Shown here: one piece after another, positions 7,955-15,652 of the stretch
Layout: each line of letters starts with the position of its first letter
How positions within the stretch are numbered: position 1 is the stretch's first letter
From: Archangium sp.
GTDB taxonomy: Bacteria > Myxococcota > Myxococcia > Myxococcales > Myxococcaceae
Assembly (NCBI GenBank): GCA_030681645.1
Contig: JAUXRX010000046.1
Coordinates: forward strand, 1-64,000
Direction of reading: 5' to 3'
DNA length: 64,000 bases
Made by a program: the position numbers and the translations under genes
The notes under the pieces: model-generated
The model's database searches: none
The model's input: the letters and a program-made list of their open reading frames with translations, nothing else
What the model was told of the DNA's origin: nothing

Positions 7955-8809
7955 TCACTTTCCAGCTGTGAGCTTGACCCCGGCCTGCGCCTCGAGAAGC
8001 TGAGGATGGTCGGGCTGCAGCGCCCTTTCTGCGATGGTCAGCGATCGCAGGAAGTGCTTTCGGGCAGCCTCCATGTGGCCTTCGCGCACCTCGAGTTCCC
8101 CGAGCAGATTGAGCAACGCACTCACCTCCGGGTGCTCGGGACCCAGGCTCTTCTCCACGATACGCAGCGCCTCGCCGAGGGTCCGGCGGGCACCGGGGAG
8201 CTTCTGGCGCATCTCCAACGTCCCCATGCTTGCGAGCGAGATGCCGTAGTCGAGATCGTCTGGGCCCCGCAGGGCGAGCCAGGCGGCCGTGCTGCGACGC
8301 AAGAGCCGTGTGGCCGCCGCGAAGTCGGCGGTCTCGAGGAGAAGGCCCGCGAGGTTGTCGAGCTCGCGAGCGAGCTCTTCGTCGGGCGGCCCGCTGGGCG
8401 CGAGGCCGATCGCGCGCTCCAACACACGACGCGCGTCGGCACTCCGGTTCGCGTACTTGTAGGCCATGCCGAGGTTGTTGAGCGCGACCCGAGTGCGCGA
8501 CAGTTTGTCGGGGCCCTTCACCTTGTCGGCAGCTGCCACCACCTCCTCGAGGATCAGGATGGCGAGCTCAACCTTGCCCTGGCGACGGTAGGCGGTCGCG
8601 AGGTTGTTCTGCGCCGCCCGCCAGTCCGGCTCGTACTTCGGTCCCAGTTTTTTCCACCGGGCGGTGGCCTCGAGCAGGGGCCGCTGGGCCTCTTCGAAGA
8701 AGCCGTCGTTGAGCAGGCGGAAGCCCTCATTCATCAGCGCCTCCGCCTTTGCGACCTCCGCGGGCGTTGCGGCCACTGCGAGGCTCAGCGCCGCCACGAG
8801 GAGGTTCAT
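7955..8809 (-). CDS. Secreted tetratricopeptide-repeat protein
   Basis: The 284-residue product has a short signal peptide (MNLLVAALSLAVAATPAEV) and then about six TPR-like helical pairs. Each has a spacing typical of the kinesin-light-chain type (NNLATAYRRQGKVELAI, NNLGMAYKYANRSADA, LLNLLGELEVREGHME). TPR arrays mediate protein-protein contacts. The export signal suggests a periplasmic scaffold or an adaptor of an envelope complex. The next gene on the same strand ends 62 bp upstream, so the two may be co-transcribed. No catalytic motif is seen. Confidence 0.85.
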   Translation of the reverse strand: MNLLVAALSLAVAATPAEVAKAEALMNEGFRLLNDGFFEEAQRPLLEATARWKKLGPKYEPDWRAAQNNLATAYRRQGKVELAILILEEVVAAADKVKGPDKLSRTRVALNNLGMAYKYANRSADARRVLERAIGLAPSGPPDEELARELDNLAGLLLETADFAAATRLLRRSTAAWLALRGPDDLDYGISLASMGTLEMRQKLPGARRTLGEALRIVEKSLGPEHPEVSALLNLLGELEVREGHMEAARKHFLRSLTIAERALQPDHPQLLEAQAGVKLTAGK

Positions 8810-8871
8810 GAACCGCGTCTACCAGAAGTCGATCCCGAAGCAGCCGCCGATGCCCGGCTGGAAGTGCGTTC

Positions 8872-9450
8872 TCACCGCTGCCCCGCGGCGATCGCTGCCG
8901 CCATCGCGAGCCTGTGGTCCTTCTGCCACGGCGGTCCGATGGACTTTCCGAGGTCCCGGAAGCGTGCGTCGACGCTCTCGAGCTTCAGGGCCCGCGCCGC
9001 TTCGAGGAACACCTGCTTCGGGTCGTACCAGTGGACCGACCATCCCCGCGCCTTCGCGGCGTCGGCGAGCGCGTCGCGGTACATCGCGGAGTCGGCGAAG
9101 GTCTGCGCGCGGTAGTCGGCGATGCGCTCTGCCACGGTTGGCGGCAAGGCTGCGTACCGCCGAAGCGCGATGCCGGAGATCTTCGTCGACACGGCCGCGG
9201 CGAGGGATTCGAGCGCCTCCCGGGCGTGGTGTTCGGCCGAGGTGCGCACCCGGCCCACGAGCGCTTCCGCCTCTCGGCGCGGCAGGCCCTGGGCCTCATG
9301 GTGGTGCGCCAGGCAGGGAAGGCCCTCACCGAGGAGCACCACCCGGCGTCGGTCGAGCAGGCTCGCGTCGGGCGCCACGGTGATCAGCACGGCCCAGCCC
9401 GCGTGATCAGAAACGCCGACACTCGCGGTCCCTCGCGGCACGAACGCCAA
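8872..9450 (-). CDS. Conserved hypothetical protein
   Basis: The protein has about 190 residues and no signal peptide or membrane helix. Landmark motifs are SVGVSDHAGWAVLITVAP near the start, LPCLAHHHEAQGL, PPTVAERIADYRAQ, RGWSVHWYDPKQVF and GPPWQKDHRLAMAAAIAA at the end. This looks like a complete member of a conserved bacterial family whose function I do not know. The HHHE cluster and the KDHR motif could be metal- or nucleic-acid-binding but this is not established. The first usable codon is TTG at 9450; GTG at 9441 with an AGG nine bases upstream is an equally plausible start. It is divergent from the GH5 gene. Confidence 0.8.
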   Translation of the reverse strand: MAFVPRGTASVGVSDHAGWAVLITVAPDASLLDRRRVVLLGEGLPCLAHHHEAQGLPRREAEALVGRVRTSAEHHAREALESLAAAVSTKISGIALRRYAALPPTVAERIADYRAQTFADSAMYRDALADAAKARGWSVHWYDPKQVFLEAARALKLESVDARFRDLGKSIGPPWQKDHRLAMAAAIAAGQR

Positions 9451-9536
9451 CCTATTCCATGTGCCGACAAGGACGACATCGTCGCCGCCCGTTCGACTGA
9501 AGAGACGGTTTGAGGCGCGGTGCTATTTCCGGCTCC

Positions 9537-11105
9537 GTGAGAAAATTACACCTGAGGCTGACGTCGCTGTTCGCAGTGGTCTTCTTGAATCTGAGCTGTG
9601 CGCCGGGGATGGCGGAAGACGTCGTCCCGGATGTTCCGGGGCGTGTTGAGGGTGGCGGGGAGAATGCCCTCGAAGCCGACGGGGGCGTGGACGCGGGAAG
9701 CGTGACCACGGGCGGTGGCAACGGCAACACCACCGGCGGCGGCAACGGCAACACCGGCGGTGGCAACGGCAACACCGGCGGTGGCAACGGCAACACCACT
9801 GGCGGTGGCAACGGCAACACTGGCGGTGGCAACGGCAACACTGGCGGTGGCAACGGCAACACTGGCGGTGGCAACGGCAACACCACTGGCGGTGGCAACG
9901 GCAACACCACTGGCGGTGGCAACGGCAACGCCACTGGCGGTGGCAACGGCAACACCACTGGCGGTGGCAACGGCAACACCACTGGCGGTGGCAACGGCAA
10001 CACCACTGGCGGTGGCAACGGCAACACCACTGGCGGTGGCACCGGCAACACTGGCGGTGGCACCGGCAACACTGGCGGTGGCACCGGCAACACTGGCGGT
10101 GGCACCGGCAACACTGGCGGTGGCACCGGCAGCAGCGGCGGCGGCACTGGCAACACCGCCGGAGCGTGGCTGCGCACCCAGAGCAACCGCATCCTGAATC
10201 CGGACGGGACCAACTGGCACGCCGCAGGCGCAAACCTGCACGACACGCGCAGCTGTGACGCGTGCACCTTCTCCACGCCGAGCGTGGCCGAGGTGAACCG
10301 CCGCATGGACCTGCTGGTCGACGACTGGGGCGCCAACTTCATCCGCCTCGATCTCGAGAGCTACAGCGCGAGTGGTGGCCGGACCAACTGGGAGTCCTTC
10401 GTGACGAACGCGGGGTACCTGGCCGACATCAAGGCCATCGTCGCGCACGCGATGACCAAGCCCGGGCTCTACGTGATGCTCTCGCTGTGGATCGACCCGA
10501 CCTTCACCAGCATCGGCTGGCCCACGGCCAACACCAGCGACGCCTGGCGCCTGCTCGCTGCCGAGTTCAGGAACGAGCCGCGCGTGCTCTTCGGTCTCGT
10601 CAACGAGCCCGAGTCCAACTTCAACGGCGCGCAGGACGCACAGGTGTGGAGCGCGATGAACGCGGCGGTGCAGGCCATTCGTGACGTCGAGGGCACGGGG
10701 CCGAAGCACCTCGTCGCCGTGCAGGGCACGCGGGAATGGTCGCGCGTGCTCGACTACTACGTCACGCACCCCATCACCGCAGGGGGCGGCGCGAACGTCA
10801 TCTACGAGACCCACGTCTACGATCCACCCAGCCAGTTCGCCGCGCTCTTCGAGATTCCGTCGCAGACGCTGCCGGTGATCATCGGCGAGTTCGGCCCCGC
10901 GTCGGGCTACATGACCCAGGCCGACGCCGTCAGCCTGATGCAGCGCGCGCGCGCCGCCGAGGTCCCCCACCTGGCCTGGACGTTCCACCAGCGCTGCCCG
11001 CCGAACCTGATCGAAGAGACGGCCCCGGGCTGCGGCGTGAACATGGCGCTGCGTCCCACCGCCTGGGGCACCGCGTTCAAGACCCAGCTCGCCGTGCCCT
11101 GGTAA
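9537..11105 (+). CDS. Secreted GH5-like glycoside hydrolase with Gly-Asn repeat linker
   Basis: The 522-residue protein starts at GTG 9537, giving a signal peptide (MRKLHLRLTSLFAVVF) with a plausible lipobox ending at Cys21. A low-complexity linker of twenty GGGNGNT/GGGTGNT units covers residues 59-207. Residues 208-522 form a (beta/alpha)8 hydrolase of clan GH-A, GH5-like. GLVNEPES holds the predicted acid/base Glu357, VIIGEFGP the nucleophile Glu451, and a His-containing YETHVYDP motif lies between. The likely substrate is a beta-glucan or beta-mannan, not resolved here. The enzyme probably acts outside the cell, tethered by the long flexible linker. A MITE-like palindrome begins 25 bp after the stop. 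Confidence 0.92.
   Translation: MRKLHLRLTSLFAVVFLNLSCAPGMAEDVVPDVPGRVEGGGENALEADGGVDAGSVTTGGGNGNTTGGGNGNTGGGNGNTGGGNGNTTGGGNGNTGGGNGNTGGGNGNTGGGNGNTTGGGNGNTTGGGNGNATGGGNGNTTGGGNGNTTGGGNGNTTGGGNGNTTGGGTGNTGGGTGNTGGGTGNTGGGTGNTGGGTGSSGGGTGNTAGAWLRTQSNRILNPDGTNWHAAGANLHDTRSCDACTFSTPSVAEVNRRMDLLVDDWGANFIRLDLESYSASGGRTNWESFVTNAGYLADIKAIVAHAMTKPGLYVMLSLWIDPTFTSIGWPTANTSDAWRLLAAEFRNEPRVLFGLVNEPESNFNGAQDAQVWSAMNAAVQAIRDVEGTGPKHLVAVQGTREWSRVLDYYVTHPITAGGGANVIYETHVYDPPSQFAALFEIPSQTLPVIIGEFGPASGYMTQADAVSLMQRARAAEVPHLAWTFHQRCPPNLIEETAPGCGVNMALRPTAWGTAFKTQLAVPW
9711..10157 (+). repeat. In-frame 21/24-bp minisatellite encoding GGGNGNT/GGGTGNT units
   Basis: Twenty tandem units of GGCGGTGGCAACGGCAACAC type (21 or 24 bp) encode fourteen GGGNGN units and then six GGGTG units. 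Unit length is always a multiple of three, so copy-number changes alter linker length without breaking the frame. The sharp switch from N to T units suggests two successive expansions. Confidence 0.95.
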
Positions 11106-11130
11106 CCTGACCGGAGGGTGCCGGCCCCGT

Positions 11131-11319
11131 CTCGCCGGGGACCTATGACGGAATGCAGGTCACCCGCGGACTGACCGACATCTCGACAGGAAATCGCTCC
11201 AAATTGGTGCAGTGCTGAGGCGTCTTTTCGCTGAAAAACGTGCCGCCGCCGCTCGGTTTCTTGTCGAGATGCAGGTCATCGACGGGATGACCTGCATTCC
11301 GTCATAGGACCCCGGCGAG
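11131..11319. mobile_element. MITE-like palindromic element, 189 bp
   Basis: The ends are imperfect inverted repeats of about 58 bp (11131-11188 and 11262-11319). They share CTCGCCGGGG, CCTATGACGGAATGCAGGTCA and GACATCTCGACA-like blocks with a few mismatches. The middle 73 bp (TCGCTCCAAATTGG, then TTTTCGCTGAAAAACG) is more AT-rich than the surroundings. There is no open reading frame of note and no clear target-site duplication. The structure fits a non-autonomous miniature element or a very large regulatory hairpin; no transposase gene is in the window. It follows the GH5 gene and precedes a gene relic. Confidence 0.7.
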
Positions 11320-11331
11320 GGCCGCCGGCTG

Positions 11332-11498
11332 TCAGCCGAGATTCTTGCGCTTCATTTCGGCGCGGTACCACGCTGGGTACCACTTCTTGTCGGGTCGTAC
11401 ACCCCGAGCCGCCACAGCGTTCTCAGCGCTTCGCCGACGAACAGATGCTCGACGATTCGCTCGCGCAGAGTCGAGTGGTGCGAGTCAGCGTTGATCAT
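11332..11498 (-). pseudogene. Degraded small gene remnant
   Basis: An ATG at 11498 opens a frame reading MINADSHHSTLRERIVEHLF and then VGEALRTLWRLGV, which looks like the start of a conserved cytoplasmic protein. The sense then shifts frame into RPDKKWYPAWYRAEMKRKNL followed by G and a TGA at 11332, which looks like a genuine C-terminus. Only about 55 codons remain and two frames are needed, so it is read as a frameshifted, internally deleted relic. The neighbouring MITE-like palindrome may be linked to the damage. The original function is not known. Confidence 0.5.
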
Positions 11499-11555
11499 GG
11501 GCCGAAAGTCTATGCCCGACCGCCTCGCGTCGACGACCGCGTCTGCTGCCTGCGG

Positions 11556-12398
11556 TCAGCTCAAGCCCACGAGCTTCGCGCTCTCGGTCCACAGCCGCGT
11601 GCGGACGTTCGGGTCGAGGTACAGGTCGGGGATCACCTTCTCCACGCCCTTGCGCAGGTACCGGCCCGACATCGCCTTGAACTCGTCGTCGCACGCGACC
11701 TGGAGCCCGTAGTTCTTCGTCTTCTCAGGCGAGGCGCCGAAGAGCGCGAAGAGCAGGCGAATGGGCAGCGCGGCTTCCTTCGGCAGGTCTGACTTCGTCA
11801 GCTCGGGGTTGACGCAGTTGACCACCACGCCGCTGCCCTCCAGCCGCTTCGACAGCTCGACGCCGAAGCACGTCACCGCGCCCTTGCTCATCTGCAGGCG
11901 GTCGAGGGAGCTGTACTTGCGCTCCGCCTGCAGGTCGTCGAAGTCGATGGGGATCTTCGAGTCCATCGTCATCAGCACCACGCGTGCAGGCGCGCTCGCC
12001 TTGAGCGTGTCGACCAGCAGGTTGGTGAGCAGGAAGTGCCCCAGGTGGCAGGTGCCGAAGACGAGCTCGAAGCCGTCCGACGTCGTCTTGCGCGAGCCGG
12101 AGAACACCGCCGCGTTGTTGATCAGCACGTGCAGGTGCTGGAAGCGCGACTTGAACTCGGCCGCCGCCCCGCGCACCGACTCGAGCGAGCCCAGGTCGAG
12201 GCCGAGCGTGTGCACGTCCTGGCTGCCGGTGGCCGCGCGCACTTCCTCTGCGGCCTGGGTGAGCTTCGCCCCGCGCCCGGCCATCACCAGCGTGGCCCCG
12301 CGCCGCGCCAGCTCGACGCACATGGGCTTGCCGATGGCGCCCGCCGCTCCGGTCATCAACACGACTCGTCCGTTCATCTGCCCCATGACTGCCTCCAT
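11556..12398 (-). CDS. Short-chain dehydrogenase/reductase lacking catalytic Tyr
   Basis: The 280-residue protein has a Rossmann fold with the cofactor motif TGAAGAIG (residues 16-23), the NNAA motif (94-97) and IDFDDLQ, all typical of the retinol-dehydrogenase-like classical SDR group. In the active-site YxxxK motif Tyr is replaced: the sequence is LQMSK, with Leu168 where Tyr is expected and Lys172 conserved. The preceding Ser-Ser pair is also replaced (LMTMDS). NAD(P) binding is therefore likely but ordinary oxidoreductase chemistry is doubtful. It is cytoplasmic and divergent from the YdeI-like gene, with an 83-bp shared promoter region. ATG 12398 is used; Met5 and Met8 are alternative starts. 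Confidence 0.9.
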   Translation of the reverse strand: MEAVMGQMNGRVVLMTGAAGAIGKPMCVELARRGATLVMAGRGAKLTQAAEEVRAATGSQDVHTLGLDLGSLESVRGAAAEFKSRFQHLHVLINNAAVFSGSRKTTSDGFELVFGTCHLGHFLLTNLLVDTLKASAPARVVLMTMDSKIPIDFDDLQAERKYSSLDRLQMSKGAVTCFGVELSKRLEGSGVVVNCVNPELTKSDLPKEAALPIRLLFALFGASPEKTKNYGLQVACDDEFKAMSGRYLRKGVEKVIPDLYLDPNVRTRLWTESAKLVGLS

Positions 12399-12481
12399 GA
12401 AAGTGAGTGCGACTGCCCTTCAGACCGGGGCCGCGCCCAGAACTCATCGGTGAAGCCTGGGAACCTCTATGCTCGCGGTGA

Positions 12482-13105
12482 ATGGCGAGCGTGAAGGTCG
12501 ACCCCAAACGAGTGCATGCCTTTGTCGACGAGGGGACCTTCTCCCGATGGCTCGAGAAGCACTGGGACAAGGAGCCAGAGGTCTGGATTCGCATCTACAA
12601 GGTGCGATCCGGCAAGGCCTCGATCACCCCGATGCAGGCCATCGACGTCTGCCTGTGTTGGGGCTGGATCGACGCGGTGCGGAAGGGGCTCGACGAAGAG
12701 AGCTTCCTCCAGCGCTATTCTCCGCGCGGTCGCAAGAGCGTGTGGAGCCAGATCAACGTGGCCAACGTCGAGCGCCTGACGAAGGAGGGGAAGATGAAAC
12801 CGCCGGGCCAGGCCCACGTGGACGCCGCCCGGGCCGACGGAAGGTGGGCCAACGCCTATCGCATGAAGACGGCGGAGGCCCCGGCCGACTTGCTCGCCGC
12901 CATCCGTGCAGACGCAAAGGCCAGCGCGGTGTACCAGACCCTCTCGGCGCAGAACCGCTTCGCGCTCTCCTTCCGGACCCTCGCGCTGAAGACGGAGGCG
13001 GGTCGCGCCAGGAAGATCGCCGCGTTCGTCGAGATGCTGCGGAAGGGAGAGACGATCTACCCGCAGAGCGCCAACCCGAGGAAGGCAGCGTCGAAGAACA
13101 GGTGA
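12482..13105 (+). CDS. YdeI/OmpD-associated family protein
   Basis: The 207-residue protein matches the YdeI/OmpD-associated family. It has an N-terminal TFSRWLEKHWDKEPEVWIRI segment, the signature QAIDVCLCWGWIDAVRKGLD, a YSPRGRKSVWSQIN segment and a basic Lys/Arg-rich C-terminal helix region ending in ASKNR. Related proteins have been linked to bacteriocin and polymyxin tolerance, but the biochemical function is not settled. There is no signal peptide. The gene precedes a nucleotidyltransferase gene on the same strand after 54 bp, so joint transcription is possible. Confidence 0.9.
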   Translation: MASVKVDPKRVHAFVDEGTFSRWLEKHWDKEPEVWIRIYKVRSGKASITPMQAIDVCLCWGWIDAVRKGLDEESFLQRYSPRGRKSVWSQINVANVERLTKEGKMKPPGQAHVDAARADGRWANAYRMKTAEAPADLLAAIRADAKASAVYQTLSAQNRFALSFRTLALKTEAGRARKIAAFVEMLRKGETIYPQSANPRKAASKNR

Positions 13106-13159
13106 CGCTGTGGCTTCGGCGCGGGTCAGGAACAGTGTGCCCCGGAGGTCCGCCCGCCC

Positions 13160-13936
13160 ATGAACGCCGCGCTCTCGACCCTGACTGAAGCCCAGCGGCT
13201 CGTGGCCGCCCGTGTCCTCGCGCAGGAATCGGAGCGGCGCGCGCACGTGGTCATCTCGCTCTCCGGCGCGCACGCGTACGGCTTTCCTTCACCGGACTCC
13301 GACCTGGACCTCAAGTGCGTGCACCTGGCGCCGACCTCCACGCTGCTCGGCTTTCCCCGCGTGGCCGCGCCGGCTGAACGCCTCGAGGTCATCGACGGGG
13401 TGGAGATCGACTATTCCTCGAACGAGCTCGGCGGCGTGCTGCTCGGCGTGCTCAAGGGCAACGGGAACTACCTCGAGCGCTTCCTCTCGGGCTTCGCGGT
13501 CTCGACCGGCCGCGGCTTCGACGCGCTCGTCCCGTTGATCCGCGGCGCGCTCTCACGGCGCGTGGGCCGGCACTACTGGGGTTTCGGCACGCAGCAGCGC
13601 GAGGAATGGAAGAAGGGCGGCCAGCGCAGCGCCAAGAAGCTGCTCTACGTGCTGCGCACCACGCTCACCGGTACGCACCTGCTGCTCACGGGCGAGGTGG
13701 TGACCGACGTGACCACCCTGCTCACCCGCTACGGCCTCGACGACGCGATGGAGTTGGTGGAGCAGAAGCGGCGCGGCGAGAAGGCGGATCTGCCCGAGGC
13801 GCTCAGCGAGAAGTGGGCGGGCCGGGTCGACGCGCTCTTCGCGGGCCTCCTGGCGGCCGAGGCGAAGAGCGTGCTCCCGCCGGAGCCGGAGAATGAGGCT
13901 GAGCTCGAGGCTGCGCTGGTGGCCCTGCGGATGTAG
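13160..13936 (+). CDS. Predicted nucleotidyltransferase (PF10127-like), short form
   Basis: The 258-residue protein has the nucleotidyltransferase motif SLSGAHAYGFPSPDSDLDLK: small residues followed by D-x-D metal ligands. A conserved helical region then follows (GNGNYLERFLSGF, RRVGRHYWGFGTQQREEWKK, KKLLYVLRTTLTGTHLL). It belongs to the same predicted superfamily as the product of 4942 but lacks that protein's N-terminal extension. The GFGTQQ and KKLLYVLR helices resemble substrate-binding parts of PF10127 proteins. It is cytoplasmic and of unknown substrate. A family A palindrome follows directly after the stop codon. Confidence 0.85.
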   Translation: MNAALSTLTEAQRLVAARVLAQESERRAHVVISLSGAHAYGFPSPDSDLDLKCVHLAPTSTLLGFPRVAAPAERLEVIDGVEIDYSSNELGGVLLGVLKGNGNYLERFLSGFAVSTGRGFDALVPLIRGALSRRVGRHYWGFGTQQREEWKKGGQRSAKKLLYVLRTTLTGTHLLLTGEVVTDVTTLLTRYGLDDAMELVEQKRRGEKADLPEALSEKWAGRVDALFAGLLAAEAKSVLPPEPENEAELEAALVALRM

Positions 13937-13940
13937 TGGT

Positions 13941-14005
13941 CCCTCGACTCCGCTCGGGACGAACGGACCTGGTCCCGCCCGTTCACCCCGAGCGGAGTCG
14001 AGGGG
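13941..14005. repeat. Intergenic palindromic repeat, family A copy 2
   Basis: Arms CCCTCGACTCCGCTCGGG...GAACGG and CCGTTCACCCCGAGCGGAGT enclose a short spacer. It lies between the convergent genes ending at 13936 and 14015, so it may terminate transcription from both sides. Confidence 0.85.
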
Positions 14006-14014
14006 CGCTCATCA

Positions 14015-14995
14015 TCACTCGCGCGAGCTCATCGCGCTCTCGAGGGCATAGAGGCGCGTCTCCACGCGCGACACGACCTCGGGCGTCGCCTGCTCGAGCA
14101 CCACCGTCGCTGGCGTGACCATCGGCACCTTGATCACCACCTGCTGGTAGCTGCCCTGCTTCATGTACATGAAGATGGCCTTGTCGAGCGCCTCCCCGCG
14201 GCCCCCGAAGGCCTGGCGGAAGGCCTCGTCAGCCCCGTGCTGCGCCACCCACGCGAGGAACTGGCCGAACACCTTCGGCTCCCGGTTGCGCGCGTAGTGG
14301 ATGAACGCCCAGCTCAGCCCGTAGAGGCCGGCCACCTTCAGGTCGCGCTCGTTCATCGACGACCAGTGCAGCATGTCGTCGACGCTCAGCGAACGGATGG
14401 CGCGGTAGCTGCGATACGCGTCGAGGTTGGGGTCCCCCAGGCGCAGCGTCTCGGCGTCGAGCCACTGGAAGGTCTCGAGGTACTGCGCCATTCCCTCGGA
14501 GAACCACTTCGCCTGCCGCACGAAGTAGCGGGCGAGCACCGCGTGGGCGAGCTCGTGAATGAGCACCGAGTGCGTGCCCTCGTAGGTGATCTCCGGGCGC
14601 ACGAACCAGCGATCCGGCGGGCCGTACAGGCACAGCGTCACCTCGTCGGGCAGCGAGTACGCGAAGCCCCAGGTGCGCTTGCCGAAGCGCCGCTCGAACT
14701 CGAGGCCGTCCCGCATGGCGATGATGGTGAGCTTCTGCTCGCGGGCGACCGGGGCGCGGCCGAACATCGCGCGCAACCCCGAGAGTGACTGCGACAACAA
14801 CATCGCCGCGCGCGTGGCCAGCTCGGGCTCGAGATCGGTCAGCAGCTCGTAATCGGGCGTCTGCACCCGCTTCCACCCGGTACCCGTGACGGCCGCTGGC
14901 TCGAAGCGCAGCAGCTCGCGCTTGAGGTCTCCCGCCCCCGACGTGGTCATGCACCCGCTCAGCAACACCAACCCCAACAACGCGCCACGCATCAT
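14015..14995 (-). CDS. Lipoprotein zinc metalloprotease (HExxH type)
   Basis: The 326-residue product has a lipoprotein signal (MMRGALLGLVLLSGC). The central metalloprotease motif HELAHAVLARYF is followed by WFSEGMAQYLE, whose Glu fits the third zinc ligand, as in gluzincins of the peptidase MA clan. Upstream, YELLTDLEPELATRAAML resembles proteins that annotate as DUF1570-like or peptidase MA-like. It probably cleaves peptides at the cell envelope; the substrate is unknown. The start overlaps the stop of the upstream gene by an ATGA, indicating translational coupling with the membrane protein encoded at 14992-15612. Confidence 0.88.
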   Translation of the reverse strand: MMRGALLGLVLLSGCMTTSGAGDLKRELLRFEPAAVTGTGWKRVQTPDYELLTDLEPELATRAAMLLSQSLSGLRAMFGRAPVAREQKLTIIAMRDGLEFERRFGKRTWGFAYSLPDEVTLCLYGPPDRWFVRPEITYEGTHSVLIHELAHAVLARYFVRQAKWFSEGMAQYLETFQWLDAETLRLGDPNLDAYRSYRAIRSLSVDDMLHWSSMNERDLKVAGLYGLSWAFIHYARNREPKVFGQFLAWVAQHGADEAFRQAFGGRGEALDKAIFMYMKQGSYQQVVIKVPMVTPATVVLEQATPEVVSRVETRLYALESAMSSRE

Positions 14996-15612
14996 GCAGC
15001 CCCTTTGCGACTGATCTCTTCCATCCACATGCGGTCTGTCAGCACGAAGAGCAAGTCGTAAGCGCTGAGCCCCGCGAGCATCAGGATGCCGTCGAACTCG
15101 GGCCGTGAGAGCAGGAACAGCGAGCCCACCGCCACGCTCGCCGTCAGCGCCATCGCCAGAAAGACCGCCGGGCGCGAGCCCTGCCGAATCCACCAGAGCA
15201 GGCCCAGCACGCCGGCCGCTGCGCCTGCGCACACGAGGGTGAAGATGGTCTCCCGGCTCCACGCTGCCGCGGCGGTGCCCACCACCGTCGCGCCGAGCGC
15301 CGCCAGGCCCCTGAGCAGCGCGTGGCGGCGGTGAGTGCCGGGGTGAAACTGCGAGCGGGGGACATCGACGCCATCGAAGCGCACGCGCAGGTGCGGCTTC
15401 TCGAAGGCGCGCACCAGCGACAGCTCGAGCTGCCCACCTGCCAGCGGCACCGTGACCGGGGAACCGTCGAGCGCGAGCGTGTGCTGGGCGAGCGGCTGGC
15501 CGCACCAGGTCGCCTCGAGCGTCAGCGACCCGTCGCGCTTCGTGAGCTCGAGCAGGCGGAGCCCCCGGGGCTCACCTGGGCGAAGCGCGAGGGTGTGCAC
15601 GGTGTCGAACAT
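14992..15612 (-). CDS. Membrane protein of unknown function
   Basis: The 206-residue protein has a soluble N-terminal half rich in beta-type segments (residues 1-95) and then four predicted hydrophobic helices: LLRGLAALGATVVGTAAAAW, FTLVCAGAAAGVLGLLWWI, AVFLAMALTASVAVGSLFLL and GILMLAGLSAYDLLFVL. ATG 15612 is chosen because it begins the recognisable protein; the frame is open further upstream but antisense to the divergent gene. Its last four bases overlap the metalloprotease gene, so the two are likely made together and may cooperate in the inner membrane and periplasm. No family is recognised. Confidence 0.8.
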   Translation of the reverse strand: MFDTVHTLALRPGEPRGLRLLELTKRDGSLTLEATWCGQPLAQHTLALDGSPVTVPLAGGQLELSLVRAFEKPHLRVRFDGVDVPRSQFHPGTHRRHALLRGLAALGATVVGTAAAAWSRETIFTLVCAGAAAGVLGLLWWIRQGSRPAVFLAMALTASVAVGSLFLLSRPEFDGILMLAGLSAYDLLFVLTDRMWMEEISRKGAA

Positions 15613-15652
15613 GCGCGCCTCATTATGCAGCCCCGCGCCGGCGGGGTAGGAA

